DNA of 64,000 bases, taken from NCBI GenBank assembly GCA_963666755.2, contig CAXXGW010000003.1, positions 1 to 64,000 of the forward strand, given 5' to 3'. Below the pieces are notes generated by a model. The model was not told where the DNA came from. It saw only the letters and a list, made by a program, of their open reading frames with translations, and did not search any database. Within the stretch, counting starts at the first letter, position 1. The number at the start of each line of letters is the position of its first letter. The stretch is from CAXXOK01 sp963666755 (GTDB lineage Bacteria; Bacillota; Clostridia; Christensenellales; Aristaeellaceae). The position numbers and the translations under genes are program-made. Below, piece after piece: positions 26,437-35,815 of this stretch.

Positions 26437-28680
26437 TTACGTCCCCGTTTCGGCTTTGGGCATCGACTGCCTCAGCGCTGCCGCCAGCGACGCGTCCAGC
26501 AGGTACACGCGCATATGCCCGTCCGAAAGGATTTGCTCCGGCGGCAGGCTGTTTAAGTACTCGCTCAGCGTGGACAGGGCGTAATACCGCTCATCCCAGA
26601 AATCCGGCTCGGTGCAGAGGGCGACCACATTGTCGGCCGCCAGCGCCGGGCCCACCTCCGCAAGGGGCAGGTTCATCAACGGCACGATGGGGTTGCTGGT
26701 CAGGATATAGCCCCGCGCATGCAGCGCGTACTGGTAGCCCGGCCGCGTGACCAGAATTTTACGGCCGTCCGTGACCAGCGCGTCCAATTTCATCAGCAGC
26801 TCGTACCGCTCCTGAAAGCTCTGATCCAGCGCCGTGGCCGGGTCGGTCAGGAACGGGCGGCCGTAACGGTAGAAGCTGTTGGCATAGCCGCTTTCCTGCG
26901 TGCCCTGCGCGAAGGCCAGCACGCACAGCAACGCGCCCAGCAGCGCCGGGATGCGCCGTGCCCACAGCCCTGCGCCCTGCCAGCGCTTTTGCAGCGCCGC
27001 GCGGAAGCGGTGCAGCCGATCGCCCGCCCAGGCCAGCAGCGCGGGCCATTCGGCTTCCAGCGCCGCCAGCACCGCCGCAAGCGCCCCGCCCGCGAACAGG
27101 TACCATTGCAGCGTATACCGCTGCATGGTTAAAAACGACCCGGAAAAGCTGTACATCGGCGTGTCCAGCAGGCCGGACATCGGCGCCAGCGTAAGCAGCG
27201 TGAGCAGCGCCGCCGAAACCACCATGCGGAACCGCGCTGTGCGCTCCGCGCCCTGCGGCCCCTCGGTTACATACACACGCACCGGCCCGTCGGCGTGCGA
27301 CGCGGCCGCTTCCAACCGCCGCTGCTCGCCACTCACCCGCACACGCCGCACCACAAGGGCGGCCAGCGCGCCCAGCAGCCCCGCCAGCGCCAGCCGCAGC
27401 CCCCACAGGCCCAGCGGGGTGGCGTACGCCATCACGATATCGTAACGCGCCTGCCAGAAGTTCAGGTGCGTGGTCGTTTCTTCCAGCTTATACTCCCCTT
27501 GCAGGTACAGGGCGTACCACGGCGCGTCGGTGTAGGTGGTCATCAGCCGCCAGGGGCTCATCTCGCCCCACTTGAAATAACACCAAAGGTTGCCCGCGTA
27601 GGCCGTCAGCGTGCCCGCCGCAGCCCCCAGCGATAACCCCGCCGCCCGCAACAGCGCGCGCCCGCCGCCGCCCGCGCCGCGCCGCAAGGTCCACAGCCAT
27701 TGCGCAAGCGCCCAGGCCAGTACCATAAAGGGCCACACCACAAAGCAAACCACATGCGCGCTCATCACGGCAAAGCCAAGCAGCCCCATCCACAGAAGCT
27801 TGCCCAAATAGCGCCGTAAGCCGCCGCCCGGCGTCAGCCCGAGCAGCGCCACCGCGCCCAGCATCAGCGCCAGACAACGCCACGCGTCCCGCGAGGCGCC
27901 GGAGAGGGAGTACACGTAGTTGGGCACCAGATTGAACAGCAGTAGCCCCAGCAGGATCCAGCGGCGGTTACCGCGCGTCAGGCGGATCAGCAGCGCCGCA
28001 TAGGCCGCCAGCAGGTACAGCGTCAACAGCCCCAGCCCCGTAAACATGGGCTTATCGTAGGGGTAGCCGATCGTTTCGCCGGTGTGGAACAGTCCGTAAG
28101 CCATGTAGAGTTCCAGCGACGGAAAGTGCGAGTTGCCGCGGAAGTGCCCGGTCGCGTCATCCTTGTCCAGCAGCTCCGGCAGGCTGCGATCCTCACAGAA
28201 TCGCTGCCCCAGTGCCATGTATTCGCCCGCGTCCGCCTGTGCGGGGTAGGTGCTGGTGGTCAGCCGCACGCAGATGGGCGCCAGCAGCAGCGCCATGGCC
28301 AGCGCAAAGCAAAGCGAAACCAGCGCGGGCCTGTCCAGCCGGCACAGGCGCGTAAGCCAGTCCCACGCGGCGCGCAGCCGGCCGCCCAGCCCCCGCAGGT
28401 TGCGCAGCAGCGTAACCAGCAGGTATGCGCCCGCCGCCGCCGGCAAAACGCCGATGTACACGGCCTTGGGCGCGTGCGGCCACACCAGGGCCAGCAGGAG
28501 CGTCCACAGATACTGCACAAACGGCGTAGCCGCCACGCCCCACAGGAACGCCGACAGCCGCCCGCAGCCCAGCCACGCGCGCCGCTTCAGCAGCAGCACC
28601 CCCAGCGCCGCCGCCTGCAGCGCCACGCTCAGCAGGTACAGGTTGCGCCAACCGTTGCCCACCGCAAGCCAGTCCAGCAT
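26437..28680 (-). CDS. Large polytopic membrane protein, GT-C glycosyltransferase-like
   Basis: 747 residues with about 12-14 hydrophobic helices and a soluble C-terminal part (about 610-747). An early luminal-side loop QADAGEYMALGQRFCED with acidic residues resembles the first loop of GT-C enzymes (PMT/ArnT class), which use lipid-linked sugars outside the membrane. No family name could be assigned with certainty. The start overlaps the stop of the COG1817 gene by one base (TGATG), so it is the third gene of a glycan operon. Confidence 0.75.
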   Translation of the reverse strand: MLDWLAVGNGWRNLYLLSVALQAAALGVLLLKRRAWLGCGRLSAFLWGVAATPFVQYLWTLLLALVWPHAPKAVYIGVLPAAAGAYLLVTLLRNLRGLGGRLRAAWDWLTRLCRLDRPALVSLCFALAMALLLAPICVRLTTSTYPAQADAGEYMALGQRFCEDRSLPELLDKDDATGHFRGNSHFPSLELYMAYGLFHTGETIGYPYDKPMFTGLGLLTLYLLAAYAALLIRLTRGNRRWILLGLLLFNLVPNYVYSLSGASRDAWRCLALMLGAVALLGLTPGGGLRRYLGKLLWMGLLGFAVMSAHVVCFVVWPFMVLAWALAQWLWTLRRGAGGGGRALLRAAGLSLGAAAGTLTAYAGNLWCYFKWGEMSPWRLMTTYTDAPWYALYLQGEYKLEETTTHLNFWQARYDIVMAYATPLGLWGLRLALAGLLGALAALVVRRVRVSGEQRRLEAAASHADGPVRVYVTEGPQGAERTARFRMVVSAALLTLLTLAPMSGLLDTPMYSFSGSFLTMQRYTLQWYLFAGGALAAVLAALEAEWPALLAWAGDRLHRFRAALQKRWQGAGLWARRIPALLGALLCVLAFAQGTQESGYANSFYRYGRPFLTDPATALDQSFQERYELLMKLDALVTDGRKILVTRPGYQYALHARGYILTSNPIVPLMNLPLAEVGPALAADNVVALCTEPDFWDERYYALSTLSEYLNSLPPEQILSDGHMRVYLLDASLAAALRQSMPKAETGT

Positions 28681-29738
28681 CAGCCCTTCCTCCCGACTTT
28701 CGTGAGGCGGTCCGCCTCGGCGATGTAATAATCGTTAATGTCCACCTTCTCGGCCAGCAGCTTTGCGCGTCCGGCACGCGCGCTTTCTTCCAGCGCAGGG
28801 TCGGCCAGCAGCTCCAGCGCCCGCGCAAGCGCGCGCTCGTAGCGATCCTCCCCGTCGTGGAAACAATCCAGCAGGCCGTAGCGCTCGCTCTGCTCGTGGG
28901 TGCTGCCGCTGCGGATCACGTTCACATACAGCGCGTGCACGCCCAGCACAACCGCCTCGCTGGCCATGGTCGCGCCCTCGCTGTACACCAGCCGGGCAAA
29001 CGCCAGCACATGGTGCGCCAGCGCGAAGGGCGTGCGCAAGCGGTAGGGTTCCAGCGCCGGGCTCAGCGGCTTCTCGCTGCTGACCCACACGCGGTTGCCT
29101 GTCGCCTCCAACCGTTTTACCAGCGAAAGCTGCCCCGCGTCGTCCAGCCCGTGTTTGCCCACATCGTGGCTGGCGTTCCATGCGACAAACCGTACCAGCA
29201 CGTAAGGCTCATCCGGGTTAAAGCCCGTATCCCGCAACACCTGCCGGTCGGGGGTAAACACGCTGGGGTGCAGGTAGAAAAGCTCCTTGTACGTATCCAC
29301 CCGTTCCTGCCGGGGGCCCAGATCGGTCAGGAAGGTGCGCGGCGTAAGCAGCTTGGTGCTCAGGCGTTTGCAGATGCGCAGGCTGAACTTGCTGACCTCC
29401 GTATCCTCATACAAAAGATGCGGCTTGCGGCATACCCACGCGGCGATCGCCAGCATCGGCGAGGCGCGGCCGATGCAGATGTCCGGCTTAAAACGCAGCG
29501 CGCGCACAGTAAATTCCACCGTCAGGCGCACAAAAAGCCAGCCCTTCTGGAAAAAGTTATGCCCTGTGCCGCGCGCGCACAGCACGTAAGGCAGGCCGTA
29601 GCTCTGCAGGAGGCTCTCTGCGCCGTCCTTATCCACCGCGAGGATGAGCACCTCGTCCCCCCGCGCGCGCATCCGCTCCACAATGTGGTGAAACTGGTGC
29701 ACCCACGCGGGATGCACCACCGAGAGGATTGCCCTCAT
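28680..29738 (-). CDS. DUF354/COG1817 predicted glycosyltransferase
   Basis: 352 residues with a GT-B-like fold. The N-terminal Rossmann half begins MRAILSVVHPAWVHQFHHIVERMRARGDEV. The second half includes ALAHHVLAFARLVYSEGATMASEAVVLGVHALYVN, the predicted nucleotide-sugar site (SEGATMASEA). Family members lie in archaeal and bacterial surface-polysaccharide clusters and are thought to transfer sugars; none of the chemistry is visible here. The ATG at 29738 has AAAGGACGG; longer frames run into the preceding gene. Confidence 0.87.
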   Translation of the reverse strand: MRAILSVVHPAWVHQFHHIVERMRARGDEVLILAVDKDGAESLLQSYGLPYVLCARGTGHNFFQKGWLFVRLTVEFTVRALRFKPDICIGRASPMLAIAAWVCRKPHLLYEDTEVSKFSLRICKRLSTKLLTPRTFLTDLGPRQERVDTYKELFYLHPSVFTPDRQVLRDTGFNPDEPYVLVRFVAWNASHDVGKHGLDDAGQLSLVKRLEATGNRVWVSSEKPLSPALEPYRLRTPFALAHHVLAFARLVYSEGATMASEAVVLGVHALYVNVIRSGSTHEQSERYGLLDCFHDGEDRYERALARALELLADPALEESARAGRAKLLAEKVDINDYYIAEADRLTKVGRKG

Positions 29739-29796
29739 GCCAACCGTCCTTTCGGCCCCGGCACAGCCGCGGCCCCCTAAGTGAAATTGCGCCGCC

Positions 29797-31788
29797 TTAG
29801 CGGCCGCCGCCCGGCCGGGGCGGCCGGAGCGACTGCGCGGCCATCGCCAGCAGCGCCGGGGCCATGCAATACAGCGGCAGCGCATAGCGGAAATAGCCGT
29901 TTACCGCCGATACCAGACACCCCAGCAGCGTCAGCAGCGCCGGAAGCGCCGCGATGGCGTTACGCCAGCGCCGCCCGATCAAGATGGCTGTGAATGCGAA
30001 CAGCGTAATCCACCCGTACGCGCCCGGCCCGACCAACAGCCGGAACGGCGCCGCCCCGTACAGGGATTGGAGTGTTTTCTTGAGCGCGTCGGCATTCGGG
30101 TTTACGGTAAAGTCGAACGCCCCGTCGATCAGCGTGGTGCGCCCTTCCATGCCCAGCAGGAACGTGGGCTTGATGGTGCTGATAAACCCGGGCAGCAGGT
30201 ACCCGTACCCGTTGTGGAACGTCGCGCTCAGGTACGTGGCCGGGTGCTTGAGCCCCAGCCGCAGCCACGCCTGAAAGAACGCCGACCGCGCGGCGGCATC
30301 CGCATCGGCGCGCCACAGGTCCTTAACCGGGTCGGAAAGCTCGCCCTCATAGGCCGCTTTAAGCTCGTCCACCGGCAGCACGGGGTCGATGGCTGCGCGC
30401 TCCTCCGGGGTCAGCGCTTCACTGGCTACCGTACGCGCCACCTGCTGCAGCGGCACCGACCAGTTTTCGGTGGCGGGGGTCGCGGCCGCCTGCAGGCGCG
30501 GGATTGCCACGCCGTACAACAGCGCGAGGGTCGTGCCCATGGTGAGCAGCGCCAGCAGGGGCGCGCGCCACCGCCGGGTGTGCGTGCCCATCGCAAAGCC
30601 GAGCAGCGCAAGCAGCGTCAGTGCCGCGACGGCTGCCCCGGCATTACGCAGCAGCGCGCACAGCGCCGCGCTCAGGCACAACCCCACGGTGGTGCGCATC
30701 GGCGGCCACTTGCTGCGCACCACGCGCCAGACCATCAGCGAAAACCACAGCACCGCCATCGCAAAGGCGGTGTCCTTGCCCATACAGAACGCAAACGTCG
30801 GAAAAATCGGGCACAGCGCGTAAAACGCCGTGGCGAGCGCACGCAGCCACAGCGGCATGCGCGTTTCTTCCAGCCGTTTGAGGGTATAGCCCAGCAGGCA
30901 CGCAAGCAGCGCGCCCTGTACGCAAACATAGCTTGCCACAGCCGCGTCGGCCGAGCCAAGCAGCGTCTGCCCCGCCTGCACGGCCAGCCACACCAGCCCC
31001 GTCTGAAACAGCGGGTTGCCGTTGCTGAGCGCCTTGCGGCCAAAAACCTCCGCCAGCTGGGTAATGCTGTCGTTGCTCACGGTGCCGGGCCAAACGGTAA
31101 TGAGGTACGGGAGCCAGCACAGCGCCAGCAGCAGCGCGTACCCCCACGCGGGCAGCCCCATGCGCACTACAGGCGCATTCTCCCGGGGGCGGTACGCGGG
31201 GTAGGCCTGCGCCGCCTGCAAAGCGGCTGCAGCTCTGGCGTCGGAAGCCGCCGCGGCATACGGCGCGCCGTACCCGGCCGCTTCCGGCTGCCAGGGCGCG
31301 GGCTGCGGCGCTACGCCGCCGGAGGCCGTGGGGTATGGGGTTGGCGCATCGGCGGCAAACGCCAGCGGCGGTTCGGCCGCGGGCGCTGCCAGCGCCTGCA
31401 CAAGCAGCGCCATGCCCGCATAATAGGCGCAAGCGCGGCCCGCAAAATAGATAAACGATATTCCCGGGCGCGCCGTCGCCAGCGCGGCTGTGCCGGTCTG
31501 GGCGAAGCTCTCGCCCAGAGTGGCAACCGTCGCGAACAGCACCGCCAGCACCCACAGCCGGATGTTGCCAAAGGCGCGCTCCAGTCGGGCAAGGTACGCA
31601 TACCCCAGCCCAAGCGCCACCGCCAGCGCAAACCAGGCGCCTGTGGCGGGCAGCGTGCGCGTCCACGCCACGCCGGTTTGCGCGGCCTCCGGTACCGGCG
31701 CGGCCAGCGGCAGGCAGAAGGCCGCCAGTGAAAGCGCCCACAGCAGCGCGGCAAGCACTCCGTTGCGGACGGTGTGGGTCTGCGGCAC
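29797..31788 (-). CDS. DUF6020-type multi-pass membrane protein (glycan assembly)
   Basis: 663 residues with about 12 hydrophobic helices, interrupted by an Ala/Pro-rich soluble linker (about residues 140-200). The region WLPYLITVWPGTVSNDSITQLAEV and the later CPIFPTFAFCMGKDTAFA match DUF6020, a family with a GT-C-like architecture seen near envelope polysaccharide genes. GTG at 31788 follows AAGGGGG; an upstream TTG has no ribosome site. It heads the three-gene operon running to 26437. Confidence 0.82.
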   Translation of the reverse strand: MPQTHTVRNGVLAALLWALSLAAFCLPLAAPVPEAAQTGVAWTRTLPATGAWFALAVALGLGYAYLARLERAFGNIRLWVLAVLFATVATLGESFAQTGTAALATARPGISFIYFAGRACAYYAGMALLVQALAAPAAEPPLAFAADAPTPYPTASGGVAPQPAPWQPEAAGYGAPYAAAASDARAAAALQAAQAYPAYRPRENAPVVRMGLPAWGYALLLALCWLPYLITVWPGTVSNDSITQLAEVFGRKALSNGNPLFQTGLVWLAVQAGQTLLGSADAAVASYVCVQGALLACLLGYTLKRLEETRMPLWLRALATAFYALCPIFPTFAFCMGKDTAFAMAVLWFSLMVWRVVRSKWPPMRTTVGLCLSAALCALLRNAGAAVAALTLLALLGFAMGTHTRRWRAPLLALLTMGTTLALLYGVAIPRLQAAATPATENWSVPLQQVARTVASEALTPEERAAIDPVLPVDELKAAYEGELSDPVKDLWRADADAAARSAFFQAWLRLGLKHPATYLSATFHNGYGYLLPGFISTIKPTFLLGMEGRTTLIDGAFDFTVNPNADALKKTLQSLYGAAPFRLLVGPGAYGWITLFAFTAILIGRRWRNAIAALPALLTLLGCLVSAVNGYFRYALPLYCMAPALLAMAAQSLRPPRPGGGR

Positions 31789-31847
31789 GGCAAATCCCCC
31801 TTCCCGGCTGTCCAATTTCAATGAAAATAACGAAGTCGATCGATGGT

Positions 31848-31876
31848 ATCTTAGCTTTTTTTAGCAGGGCTGTCAA
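31848..31876 (-). promoter_or_regulatory. Sigma-A promoter of the DUF6020 operon
   Basis: Minus-strand -35 TTGACA (31876-31871), -10 TAAGAT (31853-31848), 17-base spacer with an A7 tract. Confidence 0.8.
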
Positions 31877-31901
31877 GGCGCAGCAAGGCGCGCGCGGGCA
31901 G

Positions 31902-31935
31902 CAAAAGAGGGCCGCCGGCACTGCCGGCCGCCCCC
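31902..31935 (-). terminator. Intrinsic terminator after the GT2 gene
   Basis: Read leftward, GGCCGGC and GCCGGCGGCC pair around AGT, flanked by GGGC/GCCC, followed by TCTTTTG. It closes the ugd-GT2 operon. Confidence 0.85.
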
Positions 31936-31957
31936 CTGTGCGTGTTTCCCTTCCGGC

Positions 31958-32938
31958 CTATGCGCCGGGTTGCCCGTCGCGGTCGCGTTTGGCGCGATCG
32001 TCGCTGTAATCCAGCTTGCGCACGCGGTACTGGATATCCTCCAGCAGCTTGCGGTTGGCGGCGGTAATGTCCGCCAGCATGCCGACCACCCAGGTGAGCA
32101 CGCCCATCAGCAGCAGGATGCTGGTCAGGATCAGCGATTGCACATGCCCGGCGCCGCTGCCCTGCAGTACAAACACCAGAAACCGCAGCCCCAGCAGGAA
32201 CCCGGCCCCGAACAGCACGCCGCCCACAATGCCGAAAAACCGCAGCGGGTTGTACATCATAAACGCGCGCAGGATGGTTACAATGGAGCGCTTCACATAG
32301 GCGAACATGCTGTTGAACAGCCGGGATTTGCGCAGCTCCGGGTTGGTGCGCACCGGCACCGAGCGCACGGCCATGCGGCTGTTGCCCGCCTGCACGATGG
32401 TTTCCAGCGTGTAGGTGTAGTTGTTGATGACGTTGATGCCCATCGCCGCCTCGCGCGTGTAGGCGCGAAAGCCGCTGGGCGCGTCCACCACGTCGGTGCC
32501 GGACGCCTTGCGCACAATGTAGCTGCCGAAGTGCTGCAGCTTTTTCTTCATCGGGGAAAAGTGCTCCGTCTGGTCGATGGGGCGCTCGCCGATCACGATA
32601 TCCGCCTCGCCGCGCAGGATGGGCTGGAGCAGCGTTTCAATATCCTGACCACAGTACTGGTTATCCGCATCGGTGTTGACGATCAAATCCGCCCCGTTGC
32701 GCAGGCAGGCGTCCAGCCCCGCCATGAAGCCGCGAGCCAGCCCGCGGTTGCGGCGGAAGCTCACGATATGGTTCACACCCCATTCGCGTGCCACGCGCAC
32801 GGTATCGTCACGGCTGCCGTCGTTGATGATCAGCGTCTCAATCTCATCCACGCCGTCGATGTGGCGGGGCAGGTCGTTCAGCGCGATGGTCAGGGTTTCG
32901 GCCTCGTTATAACAGGGAATCTGGATGATGAGCTTCAC
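31958..32938 (-). CDS. Family 2 glycosyltransferase with membrane anchor
   Basis: 326 residues. A GT-A domain opens with IIQIPCYNEAETL and has the metal-binding DXD as NTDADNQY near residue 90 and a DVVDAPSGFRAYTREAAM acceptor block. Two C-terminal hydrophobic helices (about 235-262 and 270-295) place it with polyprenyl-phosphate sugar transferases of the DPM1/GtrB/ArnC group, which charge a lipid carrier on the cytoplasmic face. It follows ugd by 37 bases. The product could feed the GT-C-like proteins in the next operon (inference). Confidence 0.92.
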   Translation of the reverse strand: MKLIIQIPCYNEAETLTIALNDLPRHIDGVDEIETLIINDGSRDDTVRVAREWGVNHIVSFRRNRGLARGFMAGLDACLRNGADLIVNTDADNQYCGQDIETLLQPILRGEADIVIGERPIDQTEHFSPMKKKLQHFGSYIVRKASGTDVVDAPSGFRAYTREAAMGINVINNYTYTLETIVQAGNSRMAVRSVPVRTNPELRKSRLFNSMFAYVKRSIVTILRAFMMYNPLRFFGIVGGVLFGAGFLLGLRFLVFVLQGSGAGHVQSLILTSILLLMGVLTWVVGMLADITAANRKLLEDIQYRVRKLDYSDDRAKRDRDGQPGA

Positions 32939-32975
32939 GGTTGTTCTCCTTTGCCGCCGCCGTTGTGCGGGGATT

Positions 32976-34175
32976 TCAGTCCCGGTAGTACAGATCGCGG
33001 GTATAGAGCTTATGCTTCACATCCGCCAGATCGTCGGCATAGCGGTTGGTCACGATCACGTCGCTCATGCGCTTGAACGTTTCCAGATCGCGGATCACAC
33101 GGCTGTTGAAAAACCGGTCCTCCGTAAGCGTCGGCTCGTACACCACCACTTCGATGCCCCGGCCCTTGATGCGCTTCATGACCCCCTGAATGGAGGATTC
33201 GCGGAAGTTGTCGGAGCGGCTCTTCATGGTCAGGCGGTACACGCCCACCACTTTGGGGTTGCGCGCGATAATCTGCCCGGCGATAAAATCCTTGCGGGTG
33301 CTGTTGGCGTCCACAATCGCGCGGATGATGTTGTTGGGCACATCGTCAAAGTTAGCCAGCAGCTGCTTTGTATCCTTGGGCAGGCAGTAGCCGCCGTAGC
33401 CGAAGGAGGGGTTGTTGTAAAACGCGCCGATGCGGGGATCCAGGCAGACCCCTTCGATAATGCTGCGGGAGTTCAGCCCCCGCACCTCGGCATAGGTGTC
33501 CAGCTCATTAAAAAAGCTCACCCGCAGCGCCAGATAGGTGTTGGCAAACAGCTTGACGGCCTCGGCCTCGGTGGGCTCCATCAGCAGGGTGGGCACGTCC
33601 TGCCTGAGCGCACCTTCGCGCAGCAGAGCGGCAAACTGCTCCGCTTTGGCGTGCAGCGCCTCGTCGCCCGGCGGCGTACCGATGACGATGCGACTGGGGT
33701 AGAGGCAATCGTAAAGCGCCTGCCCCTCACGCAAAAACTCAGGCGAAAACAGAAACCGGTTTACGCCGTACCGCTGCGCAAGCCCCTGCGTATACCCCAC
33801 CGGCACGGTGGATTTGATCACCAGCGTGGCATGGGGGTTGACGGACAGCGCCAGCTCGATCACCGATTCGACGGAGGTTGTATTGAAGTAATTCTGATGC
33901 GGGTCATAATTGGTGGGGGTGGAAATCAGGATAAAATCGGCGTCGCGGTAGGCGGCGGCCGCGTCGGTGGTCGCAGTCAGCTGCAGGGGGCGGTCGCGCA
34001 GGTAGGCTTCGATTTCCGGATCCACAATCGGGGATTGCCGACGGTTGATCTGCGCCACTTTTTCCGGCAGGATATCCACAGCCGTAACCGGATGGCGCTG
34101 CGCCAGCAGCACGGCGTTGGAAAGGCCCACATAGCCCGTGCCGGCCACGGCGATGCGAACGCTGGTATCAGGAAT
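32976..34175 (-). CDS. ugd: UDP-glucose 6-dehydrogenase (short class)
   Basis: Oxidises UDP-glucose to UDP-glucuronate for surface polysaccharide. About 400 residues: N-terminal NAD Rossmann fold VAGTGYVGLSNAVLLAQ, SPEFLREGQALYD, then FGYGGYCLPKDTKQLL with the catalytic cysteine near residue 258. The N-terminus is problematic: no ATG, GTG or TTG lies near VRIAVAGTG. The best ribosome site (AAAGAAGGA) points to an ATT at 34175, and the frame stays open far upstream through the promoter. An ATT start, as in infC, is proposed. Confidence 0.92.
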   Translation of the reverse strand: MPDTSVRIAVAGTGYVGLSNAVLLAQRHPVTAVDILPEKVAQINRRQSPIVDPEIEAYLRDRPLQLTATTDAAAAYRDADFILISTPTNYDPHQNYFNTTSVESVIELALSVNPHATLVIKSTVPVGYTQGLAQRYGVNRFLFSPEFLREGQALYDCLYPSRIVIGTPPGDEALHAKAEQFAALLREGALRQDVPTLLMEPTEAEAVKLFANTYLALRVSFFNELDTYAEVRGLNSRSIIEGVCLDPRIGAFYNNPSFGYGGYCLPKDTKQLLANFDDVPNNIIRAIVDANSTRKDFIAGQIIARNPKVVGVYRLTMKSRSDNFRESSIQGVMKRIKGRGIEVVVYEPTLTEDRFFNSRVIRDLETFKRMSDVIVTNRYADDLADVKHKLYTRDLYYRD

Positions 34176-34241
34176 AAGGCATCCTTCTTTCGCCGCGGAG
34201 CGCGGCCGGTGTTGGGGATTTGCGCTTGCGCCGTACAAATT

Positions 34242-34270
34242 ATTATAGCACAGGGGTTTGGGCTTGACAA
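34242..34270 (-). promoter_or_regulatory. Sigma-A promoter of ugd
   Basis: Minus-strand -35 TTGTCA (34270-34265) and perfect -10 TATAAT (34247-34242), 17-base spacer. Transcription starting near 34235 leaves no room for a start upstream of about 34200 and supports a start close to 34175. Confidence 0.85.
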
Positions 34271-34740
34271 TCCCGGCTGCCGTGGGGCTGCGCACAGGGT
34301 ATAACCCGGTTTAACGGCAGGCGGAAAAGCCCGTGCATCCGCAACAGGCGCAGGCAGCATCTGATTCGGTACGGCAGTAAACGCGCGCTGTTGCGGGTCG
34401 GTTGCGGCGCTGTAAGCATTAGTCCTAAATCGTTCTTTTCGGCCATAAAATACATCAATAAGACGCATTTGCTACTTCCAATTCCCCCCAAAGCATGCTA
34501 TACTGCAACTGTAACCCGCATTTGCGCGTTGTTTTCCTGTGCGGGGGTTTTCGCCGCCTCACTCCGAATCGGTATACATCTAACGGCCGGATTCCGACCG
34601 GTGTGTTTTTTGTTTCCCTTTTTAGAAGCCGTTTCTCCCCCCTGTCGCAACCTGCGCAGCCTGCTTCTCCGCCGCCCCGTATGGGAACCTTCAACGGCCG
34701 CAATCGGATAGCCCCGTCAAGTTTCAGTAGAGGTGCGCCT
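34271..34740. other. Spacer and long leader before the AbiH genes
   Basis: Between the ugd promoter and the first AbiH gene. It holds a probable plus-strand promoter, -35 TTCCAA (34476-34481) and -10 TATACT (34499-34504) with a 17-base spacer, leaving a leader of about 230 bases that encodes no convincing protein. The base composition falls towards AT-richer sequence from about 34400. Confidence 0.5.
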
Positions 34741-35772
34741 ATGAACTACACGTTCTTTATCGGAAACGGTTTCGATCTGGGGATGGGACTTAAAACGAGT
34801 TACTCTGATTTTATCCAGTACTATCTGACAACCCCCGCGCTCACCATAACGTTGCAGCAGAGCCGCGAGTATCTGGTTAAGCATATGCAATCCATTCCGT
34901 CCCCCCTCTGGATGGATCTGGAGGTAGCTCTTGGGATTTTAACTGGTTACTATCCCCCAACGGAGGACGGGTTCCGGGATTTCATTGAATTACACGATGA
35001 TATTACCATCAAACTGCATGATTTTGTTGTTAAAAAAAACAAGACGTTTTCTCCGGGAACCAGAGCTACAAGAATCTGTCGTTGTTTTCAGACTGCGATC
35101 ACCTCGCCGTTTACACATCTGAGCAACATACCCCGCAACAACATCCTCTCCTGGCTGCAGAACAACAAGTCGGCTGAAAATCATTATGCTTTCGTTTCTT
35201 TTAACTTTACCGATGTGTTTGATCGTTGCCTTTCCTATGCCTACAGTCCCAGCCATGGCGCAAGGCAAAACCCTTACCGTCTGGACACTATCCTGGGGAA
35301 TAATCCTGAAGTGGTTCACATTCACGGCAATGCCATTGCTGCAGATCATAACAGACATCTGTTACTGGGGATCAACGATATTTCGCAGGCTGTCAACAAT
35401 TTTGGTCGTCCGGATGATTTAACAGAGTGTCTGGTTAAGCCATATGTTAATTCGTTATTACAGAATGGCTACCCGCAGCAAATCGCTAATCTGATTGAGA
35501 ACAGTCATTTTATCATCGTGTGCGGCTCTTCTCTGGGTGAGACAGACAAGGTCTGGTGGCAAATGATCGGCGAGTGGTTAAATTTTAATACAAATCGCCA
35601 TCTGATTATTCATGCCTATCTCGAAACGGCAATCTATAATCAACATAATTGTCTTTCTATGGAGAGAAGAATGCTCAGAAAATTTCTATCCTATCAGGAT
35701 CAAGTCTTTCACATGAATCTGGAAAGAAGAATCCACGTTGTGGTCAACAACAACGGTTTTCCCACTATATAA
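34741..35772 (+). CDS. AbiH-family abortive-infection protein (1)
   Basis: 343 residues. The N-terminus FFIGNGFDLGMGLKTSYSDF is the diagnostic AbiH signature, followed by FVSFNFTDVFDRCL (about residue 150), VVHIHG...LLLGIND (about 190-215) and CGSSLGETDKVWW (about 260). AbiH from Lactococcus aborts phage infection; the mechanism is unknown. ATG at 34741 after GAGGTG; the frame is open upstream but homology begins here. It is clearly AT-richer than all neighbouring genes, a sign of recent acquisition. It is followed 44 bases later by a paralogue. Confidence 0.92.
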   Translation: MNYTFFIGNGFDLGMGLKTSYSDFIQYYLTTPALTITLQQSREYLVKHMQSIPSPLWMDLEVALGILTGYYPPTEDGFRDFIELHDDITIKLHDFVVKKNKTFSPGTRATRICRCFQTAITSPFTHLSNIPRNNILSWLQNNKSAENHYAFVSFNFTDVFDRCLSYAYSPSHGARQNPYRLDTILGNNPEVVHIHGNAIAADHNRHLLLGINDISQAVNNFGRPDDLTECLVKPYVNSLLQNGYPQQIANLIENSHFIIVCGSSLGETDKVWWQMIGEWLNFNTNRHLIIHAYLETAIYNQHNCLSMERRMLRKFLSYQDQVFHMNLERRIHVVVNNNGFPTI

Positions 35773-35815
35773 GCACACTGGCGCCGATGTACAACGTAGA
35801 TTGAGGTACATGGTT

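Noticed and set aside
34495..34740. 82-residue N-terminal extension of the first AbiH protein
   Set aside because: No homology; the paralogue and family begin at the GNGFD region and a ribosome site precedes 34741.
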